DNA of 64,000 nucleotides from Phytophthora quininea (taxonomy: Eukaryota > Oomycota > Peronosporomycetes > Peronosporales > Peronosporaceae): NCBI GenBank assembly GCA_011947345.1, contig JAAVTG010000620.1, forward strand, positions 1 through 64,000, in the 5' to 3' direction. Below the pieces are notes generated by a model. The model ran no database searches and was not told where the DNA came from. It worked only from the letters and a program-made list of their open reading frames with translations. The position numbers and the translations under genes are program-made. Below are positions 54,901-64,000 of this stretch, in pieces (positions within the stretch are counted from its first letter, which is position 1; each line of letters opens with the position of its first letter).

Positions 54901-57900
54901 GTTCCCTCAGAACGATTGCCCAGCGGCTTCATCAGGTCAATAAGCAGCAGCGTGTTAGCTTGTTTCTTCTTTCCCTCAAAGAGAATTACAGAAATAGTCT
55001 CTAAGAGGAATGTCAAGTAGTAGTGCTGCACGAATGTATCAATCTGCGCTGCACGGTCCACTGCAACAACATACAGCAAATGCCCCTCCAGTATTTCTGT
55101 AACTGTCCGAGACAATACTCGCGCATGCGGCGCAAGGGGGATGACGATATCATCGCCACGACGGTGCTGCATTGGAGCTGATAAAAATGTTTTACTGTAC
55201 GCAGCCAACAGTCCGCGAATACTTAAAGAAAATCGCAAAAGCAGCAAAGTCCCCATTTTCCACAATCCCGTTCCCCATCTGCCACTTTTTCTGGATCTAG
55301 AAGAAGCTCCATCCTTCTTAACCAATTGTGAGTCCCCAGAAATCTCCATACTCGCATCAAGTCCAGTGTTTTTACCTTCATCGTCCTTGTTTTTCTCTTG
55401 GCGCTTCTTTTGGTGAAGTGCTGCCAGACTCGCACGCTCGAACTGTACCGAACGATCTACACGAAACAATCTTGTCATAACTTGCTGTGTAGTGGACGCT
55501 GTGAAGTCTGTAAACCACCGTCGGCTTTGCATGTGAGTATGCGCAGTTTCCAGAGTCCAAATAAGGACAGACGATAGCCATTCCAATACAGCTAATATGC
55601 GAAGATACTCGCCAACAATCATCACCTTGTCAGTATAAGGATTGGAGTTGTCGGAATCCTGAGCACCAATAAGCTCAGCTAGATCAACATCCGGTAATGA
55701 GCTGAGTACCCCTTCAGCACCCTCGCCACTCTCACTCATGTACCATGGTAGTCCAACCTTTGAACGAGCACTTCGGAGATTATCCATTTGCGTGCCTAGT
55801 TCTTTCACCAGAGATACCAACAAATTTGTAGGTTGCTGAGACGCGTATGAACGAAGTGCAAGCGTAATCGACTGGACAGCTGGATTGTGCGCTAGTGAAT
55901 TATCAGGCATTCCACCATTTGCTGCAGCCTTATTCTTCGGCAATGCGCTATCCAAAAACGCCCCGGTGCTTGGCAATATAAGCTGATAAAGAGTCAATAG
56001 TAAGCGAATGCCACCAAGGTCCGCAAAATACGCCGCGTGCTCCGATTTTGACAATAACGGCTCCAACAGTTCTGCCACATGAGTAGTCATTCGCACCAGA
56101 ATACCTTGAGCCTTGTCATCAGCAGTACCAGACGACGGTAAGGGAGCCGATAACTCCATTGGCAATACTTTTCTTCGCCGAAGCGAATAACTTTCTTTAA
56201 AGCGTGGACTGCCGCCTGAATGGCCGCGTTCTGAAAGCTTGGCACGTGACGCATCAACTCGAAGATACCAGCACCCACAACAGAAGCTGTGTCGCCCTGG
56301 AAACAATAGTCTGCGGATTCGTCCTCGGTATACTGTGGAAGCGCGAACACATCCAGCAGATGCATAAGCGGTTCATATTTGGCTACCTTCTCAGCATGGG
56401 ACGTTGTGAGGCACAACGCATTCAAAGCTGTTGGTACCGCAGTCAATAATTCACTTGATGGCGGCAATAGAATCCGCGATGGGTAGAGCTCAGCAATATC
56501 CCATCGTGTGAGAGTTTTAAAAACGCATCAGCAAGGCCAGCAGCATGCACATGATTCACACTGCTCGGGTCGTTGTTGATAATATCTGACACCACGATTG
56601 CGGTTTGCGCAAAAACCACAGGTCCAAACATGTCCACGTTAGATAAAAGCTGATGCAGAACCTTATTCAATGTGCTGCCTTCACGAATGGCACGGCTCGT
56701 AGCGCCAGCGCTCATTACCCCTGTGAATGGAAAGACATTGACAACGTCGCCAAGATCGCTAGTAACAGCACCGTCTTGGTCTCAGATACTGCAGAAGATC
56801 CTGAAGTCGGTTTAAGACTAGCGCATTCCATCTTGAGCCGATCCACGAGAATACCTACTCCGTTTAGGTCGCGGTATAGAGTGGATGCTGCCGAGTGACT
56901 ACTCACCGTGATTTCCAGCGCCTGCACGCATTGTGTCGTCACGGCCATATGAAACGTGGTAACTGCGGGCATCGTTAGCACGTGCAGAAGCGCTGGTACA
57001 ATGCCATTCTCTGTTAAAACCGACGCGCCGGATTGGATAGCGACGACGGCTGTGAGCAATCCGAGTACAGCTTCAACCCAGCACAGCTTCGATTCGAGTA
57101 CGCTTCCGGGGCTGACACTTCGAAAAGGAGGAGAGCTGAAAACCTCCGCTTCTTGCGGAGAGAGCAAATCTGTTGTAGCCTGAACAAACGCGACTGCCAA
57201 GCTCATGTCCATATCAGTATCTGTTGTTTCTGCCCCCATTATCGGTGAGCCTGGTGTCGTCGCTGCTACGCCAGGATTCGTAACGTCGCTCAGCTCGGCC
57301 ATGCAAAAGCGCACTAGCGATGGAAAAACACCGTGCGGGGCGCCCTTCGCGACGCCCAAAGCATGCAATACATTGGATTGTCGTCCCAACATTCCCATTC
57401 CGCCAGCACGTCCGACGCGATCATTTACTAATGCAGTGAGTACGAGCAAAGCAGCAATCCGGACACGCGCCGGCACTCGAACCACACTTTCCACGCGGAT
57501 TAGCTCCACGATGGCACGGGTAAGCTCCGGGTGCTGTTCAACATAATTCGTCACATCCCACGCGTCACTAAATAAAGAAAACAGCGCCAACAGCGCATGC
57601 AATCGCTCCACAACCAAATTCTCGCGGGCAAGGGCGCTTCGCGAGGCGTAAATCCCGCGAATCTGTGTAAACAACTGGAAATGACATTTCTTGGGCACCT
57701 TGTACTGCTCTATGAGCTTCTCACAAGCAGAAGCTGCAGCGCACGCAACCTCTGCAGCAGCTGCAGTCGGCCCCACGATCTCTTCAAACGGTGGAATAGC
57801 AACCGTAACCACACTCTCTTCCTGGTTGTCTTCTGCGTAAAACTGAAACACTGCTTCTGTCGGCGCTGACGTCTCTGCAGCGAGGTACTCCACTATTTCC

Positions 57901-58477
57901 AAGCTGTTCTTCGGCGTCCCAACGACCGTCAATAATCTCCGTTTCAGCACGTGGTTCCTGGCCGCTGTAGGGTCTACAAAACTACTGGGATCCACCGCAT
58001 ATCGATGCACTTGAGGCGGTAGCGACAGCATGGCGACCACTTTTGTCGCTTCGAACACAATCCTCTCGTCTCTGGCTGCCAGCAACGTCACGACCTGCTC
58101 TGTACACGGATAGACCGCCTTGTTGGCCGAGTTCTCCAGCAGCATGGCCGAGAACCGCAGCACTTCAAACACCAGCTCGGTCGCCTCCTTCTCCGAGGCT
58201 ACACCCGACTCTCGGGGCCTCTCTTGCGGATTCTCGTCAGCCGCAATCGCCACCAGTTTGGGCCACTTCTGCAGCGACATCTGCAGCGCTTGGTGCAGTT
58301 TTTCAGCACCGGACGCCAGTTGGCCAGGTCGGCCTGCGCCTCCAGCGGCCAGCCCTTCAGACACGCCAGCAACGGCGCCAGACGCGGCTCGGGCGCCTGC
58401 AGCAGCACGTCCATCAGCTTCGTCTCCTTGGCGCAGGGCGGCGCGCGCGGTGCGTTCAGGCCGCCGGCCGCCTGCAT
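45941..58477 (-). CDS. TOM1: Giant HECT E3 ubiquitin ligase (TOM1/HUWE1/UPL1 type)
   Basis: About 4,100 residues from ATG 58477. Order: helical DUF908/DUF913-like N-terminus (58477-54500), a UBA domain ([21 protein letters not shown], about 54155-54040), helical middle, a long poly-Asp/Glu tract (about 51395-51480), UIM/DUF4414-like repeats ([23 protein letters not shown], about 49450-49100), and the C-terminal HECT domain ([20 protein letters not shown], catalytic [15 protein letters not shown]). The last intron (46043-46111) splits the catalytic Cys codon TG/T; another 57 bp intron is at 52482-52538. At least eight breaks lie in homopolymers (58299, 56718, 56515, 56169, 54493, 53988, 49768 and others) and are repaired by one base each. 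Breaks near 51340, 52860, 48440 and 48150 are less clear. Confidence 0.9.
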
Positions 58478-58646
58478 TTTGAGCGGAAGGAGGCGGAGTC
58501 TTGAGTCCTCACTTGCCGCACACTACGAGCGGTCGGCCGCTTCTTCGCTCGCTGTTTCTTCTGGGTTTGGAAAGGGGGACAGTATCTTGCGTAAATGACT
58601 ATCTGGTATATATAAATGACTACCCGGTATATAAAATGTGATTTTT

Positions 58647-60687
58647 TTACTGGAGGAAGTGCTTGTAGGCTGGGTTGTTGGTCTCTTCCTCGCAACGGAA
58701 TCCGACCTGGTCTAGGAACGCAGAGAAGGCTTGGCTGTCTTGCTCCGGCACTTGGAAGCCGACGAGCACCCGCCCAATGTCGGCGCCGTGGTTGCGGTAG
58801 TGGAACAGGCTCACATTCCACTGGCGAGACGATTGACTGCACGCAAAGAACACAAGCAATCAGGCCACCATCGTGTCGTATAAGTAGAGCAAGATGAATT
58901 TCGTACCTGAGGGTCCCAAGGAAGTCCTTCAGCGCACCAGGGCGTTCAGGGAACTCAAGGCGGAACAGACGCTCATTGGTGACCTGCAGCAGTTAAAATT
59001 GAATCGCACTGCATAAGCATCCACCTCACAATTTGCTGCTAGTCGCTACAGCAACGTACGTTTTCAGGACGACCGCCAGCAAGGTGACGCAGATGCAGTT
59101 TGGCCAGCTCGTTGTCAGCGAGGTTGCTTGCGTGCATGTCGTTCTGCTTGTTGATGGCGCTAATGACCTCGGTAAACTCGTTCTCCGTCTTCGTCTGGAT
59201 ACTCATGCAGATGTGAGCAACGTCGTCGTCCTCCGCGTCCATACGGTATGTGAACTCAGTCACGTTGTGGGGACTGCAGCAGCAATGACAGTGAGACTTT
59301 ACACATACACACACTGACCAAATTTACTTACAAACAACGTCGTAAAGCCGCTGGAAGCTGCCGAGCTTTTCCGGGATCTTCACAGACATAAAGCGCTCGC
59401 GGTCATCCGAGCGTTCGGAGACGAAACGTAGCCGATCAAAGTCCATGTTAGCGGCAGCAAGCACTGCCACATATTTTTCGTCCTGCGCATTGTTAATACG
59501 AGCGTACTTCTTCGCACCCGCCACGCTAATAGCACCTGCAGACCAAACGTTAGTATCCTTCTCCAGCAAACATTTCCATAGCTCTAGACGTCATACCAGT
59601 AGGCTCCATGAGCGATCGCGTGTCACCAAAGACATCCTTGATGGCGGAGCAAATCTCGTCAGTCGACACGGTGACCACCTCGTCCACCAGCTTCTTGCAT
59701 AATCGGAAGTTTTCCGTGCCGATGGAGGTAATGCCTACTTCCTCCGTGAAACGGTTGACGCTGGGGAAGATCGCCGGCGAGCCCTGCTTCAGCGACGCGT
59801 CCAAGAGGTTCGCACCTTCAGCTTCCACCCCGATGATCTTCACGGACGGCGCAACCTCCTTCACAAAGGCGGCCAGACCAGAGATCAGGCCGCCGCCACC
59901 GACAGGAGCGAAAATCGCAGCCGGCCAGTCTCCCGCAGTCTGAAATCGAGACGAAATATTGAGCATCTTAACCAATATCAAATTCCTACAGCTCCTTACC
60001 TCCTTCAGGATCTCCATGCCGATCGTGCCGTTGCCAGCAATCACGAGGGGGTCGTCAAACAGGTGGACCAACGATCGGCCTTCCGTTTGGGCGATACGGA
60101 ACGCTTCTTTCTATAACAACAACAACAACAACAACGTTATTTTTCCCACCTTTCTCGAAATTCTGCACTTTGTCGCCTCACCATCGACGCGTCAAAGTCC
60201 GTGCCGTGCTCGACGATCGTCACTTTGCTCTTGGTCGAGTGCGACACGTTCTGAGCCGTCCCGAGCGGCGCGATCACAATGGCGTCTACGCCCAGCTTCG
60301 CAGCCGAGTAGGCCACCCCTTCCAGGTGGTTGCCCGCAGCACAGGCCACGATGCCCTTCTCTCGCTGCGCCTGCGTCAGGTTGGCGATCTTGTTGTACGC
60401 GCCACGCAGGTTGAACGAGAAGGTCGGTTGCATGTCCTGCAGCAGTGACATAATTGTCAGTCATTCGAATCCCAAACAGCTACAGCTACAGTAGCCCTCA
60501 CCTCGCGCTTCAGCAGCAGACGGCAGTCGCCTGGCAACGCGCTGCTCAGCGCGGGGGCCAATTGCAGTGGCGTCTGCGAGGCCACATCGTACACGCGGCT
60601 CTCCAACACCTCGCGCAGGTAGTCGTGCGAGCCCGGACGCACCCAGGAGGGCTTGGCCGCCAGAGACGTCAGACTGCGGCGGAACAT
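58647..60687 (-). CDS. ilvA: Threonine deaminase (biosynthetic threonine ammonia-lyase)
   Basis: Converts threonine to 2-oxobutanoate, the first step of isoleucine synthesis; probably mitochondrial, since the start MFRRSLTSLAAK looks like a transit peptide. Eight exons (60687-60502, 60436-60182, 60110-60000, 59939-59597, 59535-59332, 59273-59060, 58983-58907, 58836-58647) give 526 residues once the G-run 59269-59272 gains one base. Catalytic domain: KRE-DMQPTFSF, AAGNHLEG, GGGGLISGLAAF. Two regulatory ACT-like halves: NVTEFTYRM and WNVSLFHYRNHG...NNPAYKHFL. At the position of the PLP-binding lysine (SFKLRGAY in the family) residue 71 is Asn (SFNLRGAY, codon AAC). If real, the enzyme could not form the internal aldimine. 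Confidence 0.92.
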
Positions 60688-60887
60688 GTTTTGCAAAGTG
60701 AGCAAAGTCGCCGAAGGTATCAACGCGGGCGTGGCGCGGAGCCGCTGCGCTCTGCGCCAAGAGGAACGTGCAGCAGGAGATGCGCAAACAGCAACTTTTT
60801 CACAGTCGGTCGCAGTATCCGCCAACGCTAGAGATGGCTACATGTGCAAGGTCATCCTGTTCAACTACCGTTGAAACTTCTGTCTGC
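60688..60887. promoter_or_regulatory. Divergent promoter region, ilvA / SAP-TPR gene
   Basis: 200 bp separate the divergent ATGs of threonine deaminase (60687) and the SAP/TPR gene (60888). No certain initiator or other core element is visible. Confidence 0.45.
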
Positions 60888-62978
60888 ATGGCGACCCTAG
60901 CCGAGTTGCGAGACGCGCTGGGAGCTTTAGGATTGTCGACGGACACAGGAAACTTGCGAGGAGAAGCTCGACGTAATGAATTGGCCAGAAGACTGCAACA
61001 CGCAAGAGCTGGTGTGGATGTTGCGGATTCAAACACGCCAGAACTGCAAAAGTGGTCGCTGTCCGAACTACGCAGCGCTTTGGACCTAAAACACGTGTCG
61101 ACGCAAACGCCGGGGCTGAAAGGCGAAGCTCGAAGACACGCTTTGATTCAACGACTGATGAACGCGCACAACGGGAAGGATGTCGGTGAGGTTTCAAGTG
61201 CTCACGATTCCAGTGGAGTTGGGTCGTTTGATGACGACGAAGATACAAAGTCCGTTGCCAGCTTCAATTCGTATTCGACTGCAGGCAAGTTCATTTTCTA
61301 TGACTCCCCAAGCGACAGAAGCGCTGCTTCGAACCTGAAGCTGGAAGCCACTTCACTGATGCCGCAATTGTCCTTTACGAAGCTGGGGACGTCGGAGAGC
61401 AAAACTTCTTCAGACTCGAGCACCGAACATCTTGAGAGAGAGTTGTTCACGCTGCGAGACAAGTTGCACACTGCTCGCAGGGAGCAGCAACAACAAATAC
61501 AGCAGACACTACAAGAAGCGGGTATCACGATAACGCTAGAGCAGCTTTCCTCAAAATTAAAAGCTTTGGAAGGCGAGCGACGCCGCCTTCAGCAAAATTA
61601 CTTTGCACACGAGCTGGTGACGTCGGCTGTTTTAACGGTGGAGCTGTCGGGAAATAGCAAGCAACCCCCACTCGAGTTCATTCAGGAAGACGCTTTGCTG
61701 CTGATTCAGAAACGTCAAGCAGCGCTGAAACAATTGGCAGAGCGAACCAAAGAAGCGATGCGCCTGGCAAAACATTACGGGGTTCAAGATGTCAACCAAC
61801 CAGAACAATCCTGCGCGAAGAGAGAAAATCTCTCCTGCAACAGATTCAGCAGATCGAGTCGCAGCTTTCGGCAAATTCACATCGATCAAGTCGATCTTCT
61901 CGAGCAGGAGAAGTCATTCTCAGTGGAAACCAGCTTGAAACATTAGCGCGATATCCCTCCATGCCCAGTGGGTTGGTTCCGGATGAATGGGAGAAAATGA
62001 GTTTGAATGAACGCCAGCAGTTGCACCACGAGCTACGAAAAGCGTCTTCCTTTCGGATCAAACGAGATCGAGTGATCTTGAATATGTCGGAAAGCTTTCG
62101 CATGTCTAAATCTCCATCACAAGCCGACAAGTTAGGGATGAAAGCCCGCTTTCTGGATAAACCACACGCGATCCCAAAGCGGTCATAGAAGTCTACAAAC
62201 AAGCTCTGGAATTGGATGGCGACCACGTTGAGAATCTCGGCAGCTACGCGTTATTCTTGTGCAAGGGTTCTGCGCACTCGGCAGAAGCACAGCAGTGTTT
62301 CCTCCGTGCTCTTGACATCGACCCGGCACACGCAAGAAATCTCGCTAACTATGCCAACTTCCTCAACTGCATCTGTGGGGATTTTGCAGCCAGCGAGGCG
62401 TACTACAAGCGAGCGTTGGCTGCTGCTCCGGACGATGTGAGTACCCTCGGTGGCTATGCGGACTTGCTTTCATCGACGACACAGAGTAGGGATAAGAATC
62501 TGTCGACAGCACGTCACCTACTGGAGAAGTCACTGAAAGTGCTTCCATTCCACACAAAAAATCAACTGCGGTTGGCTGTGGTGCTGAGTCAATTGGGCGA
62601 TCATGGTTTGGCCGAGAAATCTTTCGAAAAACTTTTAGATGGAGTCAACGAGCAAACACGTGACAAGCGCAATGAAGTCGATGATGGAAATTCGATTCAA
62701 AGTGGAAGTCGTAAACGACTGAGTCGAGAAGAAGAAGTAAGTATCTACGAGGCCTTCGCGGATTTCTTACACAAACGCGGGCAGTGGACCCGCGCGAAGT
62801 GCTTGTACGACAAAGCGTTGGCTTCGGATCCTGATCGGAAGTCTCTCCTCCGTAACTTGTACGTCTTAGCAATTCATCTAATGCAGCGGTACTTATGTCT
62901 AACAATTTCGTCATGGGCAGTTCTTTCTTCTTGCGTGATGCTAAGCACCACTTACCACCGCGAACTACACTGCCGTAA
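60888..62978 (+). CDS. SAP-like/TPR repeat protein
   Basis: The start ATG 60888 opens two tandem SAP-like motifs (LAELRDALGALGLSTDTGNLRGEARRNELARRLQ and a second at about residues 60-95). A Ser/Asp-rich linker, a Gln-rich coiled coil (about 61440-61600) and C-terminal TPRs (ENLGSYALFLCKG, ARNLANYANFL, YYKRALAAAPDD, YDKALASDPD) follow. The frame slips near 61800 and at the A-run 62159-62161, where one base restores YKQALELDGDHVENL. A 62 bp intron (62859-62920) joins to a short last exon ending LRDAKHHLPPRTTLP at 62978, which keeps the final TPR intact. The alternative unspliced frame runs on to 63258 but shows no TPR character. No function is assigned; nucleic-acid contact by the SAP-like motifs is inferred. 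Confidence 0.72.
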
Positions 62979-63100
62979 TTCTCGATTTCTTGCGACAAAA
63001 CACACGACGGAATCGATGATAAAACGACACTATCTTCTCTTTGATTCGATATACTATGCTTCCACGCTACAGAGTGCGTGGGAAGCGTATCACAGACAGG

Positions 63101-63772
63101 CTAGCCAGGCTCCAGTCTACAGGGATTTTGCTGCACCTTGTCCTGCTTCGGACTCTGTTCGCCTGACGACGAGGATTGTCCCTCAACCTTCTTCGGACTC
63201 TCTTCGGTCAAGTAGGATTGCTTGCCACCGCTTGTTGAGGGGAGACCAAGGCCCTTAGTCAGACCGCTCAGCTTGTCCGTGATGCCCGAAAGGCCCGCAC
63301 CGCCACTGCCACCGCCGATGGGCAAACTGTCGAACCCCGGTAGTTTACCGCCACCGATGGGCAACTTGTCGAGACCCGGCACTTTGCCACCGGCGACGCC
63401 CTTGGTGAGCGAGTCCAGACCACCACTGCCGGTCAGACCTTTCGTCAAGGAGTCGAGACCGGCGCCACCAGCCAACGATCCGAGACCACCGCCGTTGGTC
63501 AGCGAAGACAGTTTGTCCGTCGGCAGCAGCTTGGAGATGCCGCCTTGACCGGTGATGGAGCTGAGGTCGGGCAACCCACCGACTCCAGACAGACCAGGCA
63601 GAGCGGCGTTCGTACCGGAGCCCGAGTCTTTCTGCTGTGTCGTGCTGGCCTTGCCATCCTTGAGCGCCGAGAAGTCGACGGCGCCGGACCGCAACAGTTT
63701 TCGCTCTCCATTGGACGCCAACGCGCACTGGACGGCGACGGCGGCGAACACGAGCGTTGACAGGAACTTCAT
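63101..63772 (-). CDS. Small secreted Gly/Leu/Ser-rich protein
   Basis: 223 residues from ATG 63772. A clear signal peptide (MKFLSTLVFAAVAVQCALAS) is followed by a Gly/Leu/Ser/Lys-rich low-complexity body with imperfect units such as GLDSLTKGL, GLDKLPIGGG and GFDSLPIGGG, and a charged tail. There is no Cys pattern and no domain. A KLLR at residues 25-28 loosely resembles an RxLR-type motif but is too close to the cleavage site and has no following acidic dEER, so I do not call it an effector. It converges on the SAP/TPR gene (gap 62979-63100). A cell-wall or matrix role is possible but not shown. Confidence 0.75.
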   Translation of the reverse strand: MKFLSTLVFAAVAVQCALASNGERKLLRSGAVDFSALKDGKASTTQQKDSGSGTNAALPGLSGVGGLPDLSSITGQGGISKLLPTDKLSSLTNGGGLGSLAGGAGLDSLTKGLTGSGGLDSLTKGVAGGKVPGLDKLPIGGGKLPGFDSLPIGGGSGGAGLSGITDKLSGLTKGLGLPSTSGGKQSYLTEESPKKVEGQSSSSGEQSPKQDKVQQNPCRLEPG

Positions 63773-64000
63773 GGCGTATGGTAGTCGAAGGAGTTTGTTG
63801 GGTAGATGTCCAGGAGGAAGACGATTTGGAAATGAGAAGATGCCTGCAGGACATCGCGTCCCCATCGACGGTGAGGCGACTCAGCCAAGTCGACTTGAAG
63901 CGGACACATGTAGCGATCGTGCTTGTGTCTGTGGCCTCATAAGACTCGACCAGCGCTGCCATTTCGTGGTCAGCGTGCCACAGTCGGGCGTCTGGTTGGC
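63773..64000. other. Upstream region of the secreted protein gene
   Basis: Holds the promoter of the 63772 gene by position. No further feature is seen up to the window edge. Confidence 0.4.

Noticed and set aside
60115..60135. AAC trinucleotide tract near 60.12 kb as a functional repeat
   Set aside because: A short microsatellite inside an ilvA intron; it only forms the pyrimidine-poor part before the acceptor.
63222..63548. Pro/Leu-rich plus-strand frame opposite the secreted protein
   Set aside because: Complement of the Gly/Leu repeats; the minus strand has a signal peptide and a normal start.
63101..63772. RxLR effector
   Set aside because: KLLR lies only about five residues after the predicted signal cleavage and there is no dEER; the body is Gly/Leu repeat, unlike RxLR effector domains.
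1..64000. Programmed frameshifting or RNA editing at homopolymers as the cause of the widespread breaks
   Set aside because: The sites have no shared slippery motif, occur in unrelated genes and transposons, and are almost all simple one-base losses; a base-calling or assembly error is simpler.
1..64000. CRISPR arrays, rRNA or tRNA genes
   Set aside because: No spaced direct repeats and no rRNA or cloverleaf patterns were seen; the content is eukaryotic nuclear.

Overview
The window reads as an oomycete nuclear genome, most likely Phytophthora or a close relative. The genes are compact, with 57-75 bp introns and intergenic gaps often below 200 bp. The products are typical eukaryotic ones: a kinesin-14, a cohesin SA/SCC3 subunit, a DRS1/DDX27 helicase, a giant HECT ligase and a fused catalytic/regulatory threonine deaminase. 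The repeats (Helitron/Helentron-like, DIRS-like and Ty3/gypsy elements) and a coiled-coil/START-like protein family also fit that lineage.

Layout. 1-5823 holds the 3' part of a kinesin-14 gene (+) converging on the cohesin gene (-). From 6709 a block of about 7.9 kb carries a coiled-coil/START-like gene (+), a secreted GH3 beta-xylosidase-like gene (-), two paralogous SAP-like/Myb-SANT-like genes (-) and the 5' part of the DDX27 gene (+). This block occurs twice in direct order: copy 1 is 6709-13727 plus 34226-35153, and copy 2 is 36298-44240. In copy 1 the DDX27 gene stops after about 0.9 kb of exon 2. In copy 2 it continues to its normal end at 45842.

Copy 1 is split inside DDX27 intron 1 by 20.5 kb of nested mobile DNA. 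A Helitron/Helentron-like element (13728-34225) is interrupted by an unidentified 2 kb insert (18814-20796) and by a DIRS-like tyrosine-recombinase retrotransposon (about 22721-33912). The DIRS element is itself interrupted, inside its recombinase gene, by a young Ty3/gypsy element (28154-33571) with 324 bp LTRs differing at two positions and a perfect 5 bp target duplication. The 1.1 kb between the two copies (35154-36297) holds a decayed hAT-like fragment.

Right of the duplication are a 12.5 kb TOM1/HUWE1/UPL-type HECT ligase gene (-), threonine deaminase (-), a divergent SAP-like/TPR protein gene (+) and a small secreted low-complexity protein (-).

Almost every conserved gene is broken by single-base losses in homopolymer runs. 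Restoring one base in each run gives perfect frames and expected protein lengths, in host genes and transposons alike. I read this as an assembly error signature, so most apparent pseudogenisation here should not be taken at face value. Exceptions that look like real sequence differences are a nonsense codon in the copy 1 START-like gene, a stop codon in the Helitron Rep gene, an Asp-to-Asn change in the gypsy integrase, a Lys-to-Asn change at the threonine deaminase PLP lysine and a Pro-to-Leu change in the Q motif of the full-length DDX27.
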